From NCBI RefSeq assembly GCF_000721175.1, contig NZ_JOEZ01000049.1, positions 1-35,723 of the forward strand: a stretch of DNA of 35,723 nt. The letters run 5' to 3'. The translations under genes were made by a program, and so were the position numbers. The notes beneath the pieces were generated by a model. The model did no database searches. It had not been told where the DNA came from and worked only from the letters and a program-made list of their open reading frames with translations. This DNA comes from Streptomyces anulatus (GTDB lineage: Bacteria > Actinomycetota > Actinomycetes > Streptomycetales > Streptomycetaceae). The first letter of the stretch is position 1. Every line of letters begins with the position of its first letter. Positions 30,948-35,723 of this stretch are shown one piece after another.

Positions 30948-32774
30948 TCAGCCCAGGCGCTCGACGAGCGCGTGGTACTCGTCCCACAGCTCCTTGGGCG
31001 TGTGGTCGCCGAAGGTGTTGAGGTGCTCGGGGACCAGGGCGGCCTCCTCACGCCAGACCTTCTTGTCGACCGTGAGGAGGAAGTCGAGGTCGGCCTCGGA
31101 GAGGTCCAGGCCCTCGGTGTCGAGCGCGCCCTTGGCCGGCAGGATGCCGATCGGGGACTCGACGCCCTCGGCCTTGCCCTCCAGGCGCTCCACGATCCAC
31201 TTCAGGACGCGGCTGTTCTCGCCGAAGCCGGGCCAGACGAACTTGCCGGCGTCGTTCTTGCGGAACCAGTTCACGTAGTAGATCTTCGGGAGCTTCGACT
31301 GGTCGGCCTTGTCGGCACCGACCTTCACCCAGTGGTTCATGTAGTCGCCCATGTTGTAGCCGCAGAACGGCAGCATGGCGAACGGGTCGCGGCGCAGCTC
31401 GCCGACCTTGCCCTCGGCGGCGGCGGTCTTCTCGGAGGCGACGTTGGCTCCGAGGAAGACGCCGTGCTGCCAGTCGAAGGACTCGGTGACCAGCGGGACG
31501 GCGGAGGCGCGGCGGCCGCCGAAGAGGATCGCCGAGATCGGCACGCCCTTGGGGTCCTCCCACTCGGGCGCGATGATCGGGCACTGTCCGGCGGGGACGG
31601 TGAAGCGGGCGTTGGGGTGGGCGGCGGGCGTGCCGGACTCGGGGGTCCAGTCGTTGCCCTTCCAGTCCGTGAGGTGCGCGGGCGCCTCCTCCGTCATGCC
31701 CTCCCACCACACGTCGCCGTCGTCGGTGAGCGCGACGTTGGTGAAGACGGAGTTGCCCCACATGGTCTTCATGGCGTTGGCGTTGGTGTGCTCGCCGGTG
31801 CCGGGCGCGACGCCGAAGAAGCCGGCCTCGGGGTTGATCGCGTAGAGGCGGCCGTCCTCGCCGAACCGCATCCACGCGATGTCGTCGCCGATGGTCTCCA
31901 CGGTCCAGCCGGGGATGGTGGGCTCCAGCATGGCGAGGTTGGTCTTGCCGCAGGCGGACGGGAACGCGGCGGCGACGTACTTGCTCTCACCGCGCGGAGG
32001 CGTGAGCTTCAGGATGAGCATGTGCTCGGCGAGCCAGCCCTCGTCGCGGGCCATGACGGAGGCGATGCGCAGCGCGTAGCACTTCTTGCCGAGCAGGGCG
32101 TTGCCGCCGTAGCCGGAGCCGTACGACCAGATCTCGCGGTCCTCGGGGAAGTGCGAGATGTACTTGGTGGTGTTGCAGGGCCACGGGACGTCCTGCTCGC
32201 CATCGGCCAGGGGGGCGCCGAGGGTGTGGACGGCCTTCACGAAGAAGCCGTCGGTGCCCAGCTCGTCCAGGACGGCCTGGCCCATGCGGGTCATGGTGCG
32301 CATGGAGACGGCGACGTACGCGGAGTCGGTGATCTCGACGCCGATCGCGGAGAGCGGCGAGCCGACGGGGCCCATGCAGAAGGGCACGACGTACATGGTG
32401 CGGCCGCGCATGGAGCCGCGGAAGACACCGTCCTGACCCGTGAAGATCTCCCGCATCTCGGCGGGGTCCTTCCAGTGGTTCGTCGGGCCGGCGTCCTTCT
32501 CCTCCTTGGAGCAGATGAACGTACGGTCCTCGACGCGGGCGACATCGCTCGGGTCGGACGCGGCGTAGTACGAGTTCGGCCGCTTGGTCTCGTCCAGCTT
32601 GGTGAACGTGCCCTTGGCGACGAGCTCCCCGCACAGGCGCTCGTACTCGGCCTCGGAGCCGTCGCACCAGACCACCCGGTCGGGCTGGGTGATGGCTGCG
32701 ATCTCGTCGACCCAGGAGACCAGCTCCTGGTGGTGGGTGGGGACAGTGAGGGGAGCCGCGATGTCGCGCGCCAC
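30948..32774 (-). CDS. pckG: GTP-dependent phosphoenolpyruvate carboxykinase
   Basis: Converts oxaloacetate and GTP to phosphoenolpyruvate, CO2 and GDP, the first committed step of gluconeogenesis. The 608 residues match the GTP-type family length. Clear motifs are the P-loop [13 protein letters not shown] (K277), the downstream DDIAWM metal-binding segment, [14 protein letters not shown], and the early [16 protein letters not shown]. It is single and convergent with the TelA/VWA operon. The 223-base gap upstream is shared with the divergent hemolysin III gene. Confidence 0.97.
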   Translation of the reverse strand: MARDIAAPLTVPTHHQELVSWVDEIAAITQPDRVVWCDGSEAEYERLCGELVAKGTFTKLDETKRPNSYYAASDPSDVARVEDRTFICSKEEKDAGPTNHWKDPAEMREIFTGQDGVFRGSMRGRTMYVVPFCMGPVGSPLSAIGVEITDSAYVAVSMRTMTRMGQAVLDELGTDGFFVKAVHTLGAPLADGEQDVPWPCNTTKYISHFPEDREIWSYGSGYGGNALLGKKCYALRIASVMARDEGWLAEHMLILKLTPPRGESKYVAAAFPSACGKTNLAMLEPTIPGWTVETIGDDIAWMRFGEDGRLYAINPEAGFFGVAPGTGEHTNANAMKTMWGNSVFTNVALTDDGDVWWEGMTEEAPAHLTDWKGNDWTPESGTPAAHPNARFTVPAGQCPIIAPEWEDPKGVPISAILFGGRRASAVPLVTESFDWQHGVFLGANVASEKTAAAEGKVGELRRDPFAMLPFCGYNMGDYMNHWVKVGADKADQSKLPKIYYVNWFRKNDAGKFVWPGFGENSRVLKWIVERLEGKAEGVESPIGILPAKGALDTEGLDLSEADLDFLLTVDKKVWREEAALVPEHLNTFGDHTPKELWDEYHALVERLG

Positions 32775-32967
32775 GATCGCTCCTAGTTGAGGGTGTCAGT
32801 TGTCGAGAGGCCCCGTGGGGGCTGCGACCCGGATGCTTCGTACCCTTCGAATTCCCCTGGCGCTCATCCGGTGCCGACTGCACTCATTTGATCATCCGAC
32901 CGTTTCGCCCATATGTCCAGGGGGCCTCACACGTGAGCATCACCACTCGTTTGCGCCCGATATCCAG

Positions 32968-32987
32968 TACCTACGGTGGCGTAGGTA
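32968..32987. promoter_or_regulatory. 20-base palindromic operator upstream of hemolysin III gene
   Basis: TACCTACG (32968-32975) and CGTAGGTA (32980-32987) form a perfect 8-base inverted repeat around GTGG, ending 10 bases before the start codon. Symmetric CTACG...CGTAG sites of this size are typical TetR-family operators, and I recall similar sites near membrane-lipid genes in Streptomyces. No regulator gene is adjacent, so it would be a member of a distant regulon. Confidence 0.65.
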
Positions 32988-32997
32988 GCATGCGGAT

Positions 32998-33690
32998 ATG
33001 ACTGACGCCGCCGCTAGCGCCACGACCCCGGGCCCCGTCGTACTCGACCCCGTCCCCGTCAAGCCACGGATGCGCGGCTGGCTGCACGCCGGAATGTTCC
33101 CGGCGGTGCTGATCGCCGGGATCACACTCGTCGCCCTGACCGACAGCACGACGGGCCGCATCGCCTGTGGCGTCTACATCCTCAGCGCCTGTCTGCTGTT
33201 CGGTGTCAGCGCGGTCTACCACCGCGGCACGTGGGGGCCGCGCGGCGAGGCGGTGCTCCGCCGTCTGGACCACGCGAACATCTTCCTGATCATCGCGGGC
33301 ACCTACACCCCGCTGACGCTGCTCCTGCTCCCCGAGTCCACCGCCCGCCCGCTGCTGTGGGCCGTCTGGGCGGCCGCGGCGGCGGGCATCGCCTTCCGGG
33401 TGTTCTGGGTCGGCGCGCCGCGCTGGCTCTACACCCCGTGCTACATCGCGATGGGCTGGGCGGCGGTGTTCTTCCTGCCGGACTTCATGCGGACCGGCGG
33501 TATCGCGGTCCTGGTCCTCGTCGTGGTGGGCGGCCTGCTGTACAGCGCGGGCGGCGTGATCTACGGGATCAAGAAGCCGAACCCGTCGCCGCGCTGGTTC
33601 GGCTTCCACGAGGTCTTCCACTCGCTGACGCTGGCGGCGTTCATCGCGCACTACGTGGGCATCTCGCTGGTCGCGTACCAGCACGGATGA
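32998..33690 (+). CDS. Hemolysin III / PAQR-family membrane protein
   Basis: Membrane protein of 230 residues with seven hydrophobic segments. The family's metal-site residues are present: SAVYHR near 71-76, LDHANIFLIIAGTYTP, and the C-terminal FHEVFHSLTLAAFIAHY with conserved histidines. Relatives are zinc hydrolase-like proteins acting on membrane lipids, including ceramidase-like PAQR receptors. The hemolysin name is historical. ATG at 32998 was chosen; a palindrome occupies the place of the usual ribosome site, so the mRNA may be almost leaderless. Confidence 0.92.
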   Translation: MTDAAASATTPGPVVLDPVPVKPRMRGWLHAGMFPAVLIAGITLVALTDSTTGRIACGVYILSACLLFGVSAVYHRGTWGPRGEAVLRRLDHANIFLIIAGTYTPLTLLLLPESTARPLLWAVWAAAAAGIAFRVFWVGAPRWLYTPCYIAMGWAAVFFLPDFMRTGGIAVLVLVVVGGLLYSAGGVIYGIKKPNPSPRWFGFHEVFHSLTLAAFIAHYVGISLVAYQHG

Positions 33691-33709
33691 GCACACCAAG
33701 GACGTACGG

Positions 33710-33746
33710 GTGAGGGGCCGGTCGCGCGTGGCGACCGGCCCCTCAC
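33710..33746. terminator. Bidirectional hairpin terminator
   Basis: GTGAGGGGCCGGTCGC (33710-33725) and GCGACCGGCCCCTCAC (33731-33746) form a perfect 16-pair stem with a 5-base loop. It is followed by CTTT on the plus strand. It separates the convergent hemolysin III and YyaL-like genes. Confidence 0.92.
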
Positions 33747-33760
33747 CTTTGTGCGGGCCC

Positions 33761-35723
33761 TCACCCGCCCAGCTTGGCCGCCAACTCCCCCGCATCGGTC
33801 GTCGGCGCGTCGCACACGAAGTGCCTGCAGACGTACGCGGTCGGCTCCCCGCCCACCGGCGGCCGGTCCGCCAACAGCGGGAACTCGGCCCCCGCTCCCG
33901 GCCCCTCCCCGGCCGCGACGACCGCGCCGGGGGCCCGTCCCAGCAGCGCCGTACGGTGCAGCCCGCCGCCGACCGGCCCGGCCACGGCCACCTCACGGGG
34001 CCCGTCCAGCAGCGCTTCGGCCACCGCGAGGCCCCAGCCGACGAACCGGGGCACGCGCGGCCCCAGGGCCTTCACCACACCGAGCGCACCCTCGGCGGCG
34101 GTGCGATGGGCCTCGGACCCGGTGTACGCGGCGTACGAGAGCAGCGCACCGGCGGCCGCCGTCCACCCGGACGGGGTGGCGCTGTCCGTAGGATCCTGCG
34201 GCCGGCGGATGAGCCGCTCGGCGTCGTGCGCGGTGTCGTAGAGCTGCCCGCCCTCGCCGGTGAACTGCTCCAGCACGATGTCCAGCAGGAACCCGGCGAA
34301 CTCCAGCCAGGCGCCCTCGCCGGTGACGGCCGCCAGCGCGAGGAAGCCCTCGGCGACGTCGCCGTAGTCCTCCAGCACCCCGGCGTTGTCACCGCAGCGC
34401 CCGTCCTTGGAGGTACGGGCCAGCCGGGCCGCCTCGCCCAGGTGCACCCGGACCAGCAGATCGGCGGCCTCGGTGGCGCGCTCCACGAGGTCAGGCCGGT
34501 CGAAGTAGGCGCCGGTCTCGGCGAGCGCGGCGATGGCGAGCCCGTTCCAGGCGGCGACCACCTTGTCGTCCCGCCCCGGGCGCGGCCGCTCCTCGCGGGC
34601 AGCCAGCAGCCGGGCCCGTACGCCCGCGACCCGCGCGGCGTCCACGGGCCCCGCGTCGCCCGGCAGCCGGAGCACGGAGGAACCCTCCTCGAAGGTCCCG
34701 TCCTCGGTCACCCCGAAATACGCGGCGGCGAAGGCGGCATCGTCCTCGCCGAGCACCTCGCGCAACTGCGCGGGCGTCCACACGTAATAGGCGCCCTCGA
34801 CGTGCTTGCCGTCCGCGTCCTCACTGTCGGCGTCCAGCGCCGAGGCGAACCCGCCCTCGGCCGTCCGCAGCTCCCGCACCAGGAAGTCGGCGGTCTCCAG
34901 GGCGATCCGGCGGGCCTCGTCCGACCCGGTGGCACGCCACAGATGGGCATATACGCGGCAGAGCAGCGCATTGTCGTAGAGCATCTTCTCGAAGTGCGGG
35001 ACGATCCACTCCCGGTCCACGGAGTAGCGCGCGAACCCCCCGCCGAGCTGGTCGTAGATCCCGCCCCGGGCCATCGCCGAACAGGTGTCGGCGGCCATCT
35101 GAAGCGCCCCCTCGGACCCCGTACGCGCGTGGTGCCGCAACAGGAACTCCACCGCCATGGACGGCGGGAACTTGGGCGCACCCCCGAACCCGCCGTGCTG
35201 CTCGTCGTACTCCCGGGTCAGCCCGAGCAGCGCCTGCGCGGTCTCCTGCTCCCCGGGCACCCCGTCACCGCCGTGGACCAGCGAACGGCCCGCCAGATCC
35301 GCGACGATCCGCCCGGCGACCTCGGCGACCTCCTCACGCCGGTCGGTCCACGCGGCCGCCACACCTTCGAGGACCTGCCGGAAGGAGGGCGAGCCGTGCC
35401 GGGCCTCGGGCGGGAAGTAGGTCCCGAAGTAGAAGGGTTCGGCGTCCGGGGTGAGAAAGACGGTCATCGGCCACCCACCGTGCCCGGTGGCCGCCTGGAC
35501 GGCCTCCATGTAGACGGCGTCGACGTCGGGCCGCTCCTCCCGGTCGACCTTCACCGGCACGAAGTGCGCGTTGAGGTAGGCGGCCACGGTCTCGTCCTCG
35601 AACGACTCGTGCGCCATCACATGACACCAGTGGCAGCTGGCGTACCCGACGCTGAGCAGCACGGGCACATCCCGCTTCCTGGCCTCCTCGAACGCCTCGG
35701 GCGACCAGGGCCACCAGTCGACG
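33761..35723 (-). CDS. YyaL/DUF255 thioredoxin-domain protein (N terminus beyond window)
   Basis: The frame is open to the window edge, where VDWWPWSPEAFEEARKRDVP is still coding, so about 20 residues are missing. The N-terminal thioredoxin-like domain has SVGYASCHWCHVMAHESFED with the CxxC pair and VPVKVDREERPDVD. The rest is an (alpha/alpha)6-barrel-like domain (GGFGGAPKFPPSMAVEFLLRHH, GIYDQLGGGFARYSVDREW, PHFEKMLYDNALL). Relatives are about 650-680 residues; the function is not firmly established. It is soluble and cytoplasmic by sequence. It is convergent with the hemolysin III gene. Confidence 0.92.
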   Translation of the reverse strand, partial: VDWWPWSPEAFEEARKRDVPVLLSVGYASCHWCHVMAHESFEDETVAAYLNAHFVPVKVDREERPDVDAVYMEAVQAATGHGGWPMTVFLTPDAEPFYFGTYFPPEARHGSPSFRQVLEGVAAAWTDRREEVAEVAGRIVADLAGRSLVHGGDGVPGEQETAQALLGLTREYDEQHGGFGGAPKFPPSMAVEFLLRHHARTGSEGALQMAADTCSAMARGGIYDQLGGGFARYSVDREWIVPHFEKMLYDNALLCRVYAHLWRATGSDEARRIALETADFLVRELRTAEGGFASALDADSEDADGKHVEGAYYVWTPAQLREVLGEDDAAFAAAYFGVTEDGTFEEGSSVLRLPGDAGPVDAARVAGVRARLLAAREERPRPGRDDKVVAAWNGLAIAALAETGAYFDRPDLVERATEAADLLVRVHLGEAARLARTSKDGRCGDNAGVLEDYGDVAEGFLALAAVTGEGAWLEFAGFLLDIVLEQFTGEGGQLYDTAHDAERLIRRPQDPTDSATPSGWTAAAGALLSYAAYTGSEAHRTAAEGALGVVKALGPRVPRFVGWGLAVAEALLDGPREVAVAGPVGGGLHRTALLGRAPGAVVAAGEGPGAGAEFPLLADRPPVGGEPTAYVCRHFVCDAPTTDAGELAAKLGG

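Noticed and set aside
30939..32786. A 615-codon plus-strand frame opposite PEP carboxykinase
   Set aside because: It mirrors the carboxykinase codon bias exactly and has no ribosome site or family features.

Overview
The window is very GC-rich, has strong third-position G/C bias, and carries a gene set typical of Streptomyces or a close relative. Supporting signs are an actinobacterial Tad locus without a secretin, a chitinase with a DasR-type operator, GTP-dependent PEP carboxykinase, and a TTA leucine codon found only in a decayed accessory gene. The assignment is by inference; no 16S or marker search was possible.

Layout. (1) 1-1250 is accessory DNA. It holds the last 32 codons of an IS630-like transposase and a one-base-frameshifted helix-turn-helix/zinc-ribbon gene. 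This gene runs head-on into the Flp pilin gene, and neither keeps an obvious stop codon of its own at the junction. (2) 954-11615, minus strand, is a Tad/Flp pilus locus. In transcription order it has an unknown zinc-ribbon protein, CpaB, TadZ, two TadE/F-like pseudopilins, TadA, TadB, TadC, a histidine kinase, a LuxR-type response regulator (apparently frameshifted near its N terminus) and the Flp pilin. No prepilin peptidase is in the window. (3) 12097-14072 holds a secreted GH18 chitinase with a near-perfect dre palindrome in its promoter and a strong terminator. (4) 14092-21016 holds an Nramp-like transporter and a divergent D-amino-acid catabolic region. The minus strand carries a PfkB sugar kinase, an IclR regulator and RidA. 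The plus strand carries a D-threonine aldolase/D-serine dehydratase-like enzyme and an N-acyl-D-amino-acid deacylase. A palindrome and facing promoters lie between the two arms. (5) 21051-25855 holds an HxlR regulator divergent from an imine-reductase-like oxidoreductase, a small L7/L12-tail-like protein, an arylamine N-acetyltransferase, an alanine-type aminotransferase, and a small unknown protein behind a Fur-like box. (6) 25963-30791 is a four-gene operon: a membrane-anchored solute-binding-like protein, a TelA protein, a lipoprotein fusing a solute-binding-like domain to a von Willebrand A domain, and a small membrane protein. Tandem hairpins end it. (7) 30948-35723 holds PEP carboxykinase, a hemolysin III/PAQR membrane protein behind a 20-bp palindrome, and the 5'-truncated (by the window edge) YyaL-type thioredoxin-domain protein.

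The best candidate for an under-described system is the operon in (6). Its two secreted or anchored proteins share a TDPxxSNSG motif, and no ABC permease or ATPase is nearby. The most striking genome-evolution signals are the stopless pilin junction in (1) and a palindromic repeat apparently inserted in frame inside the sugar kinase in (4).
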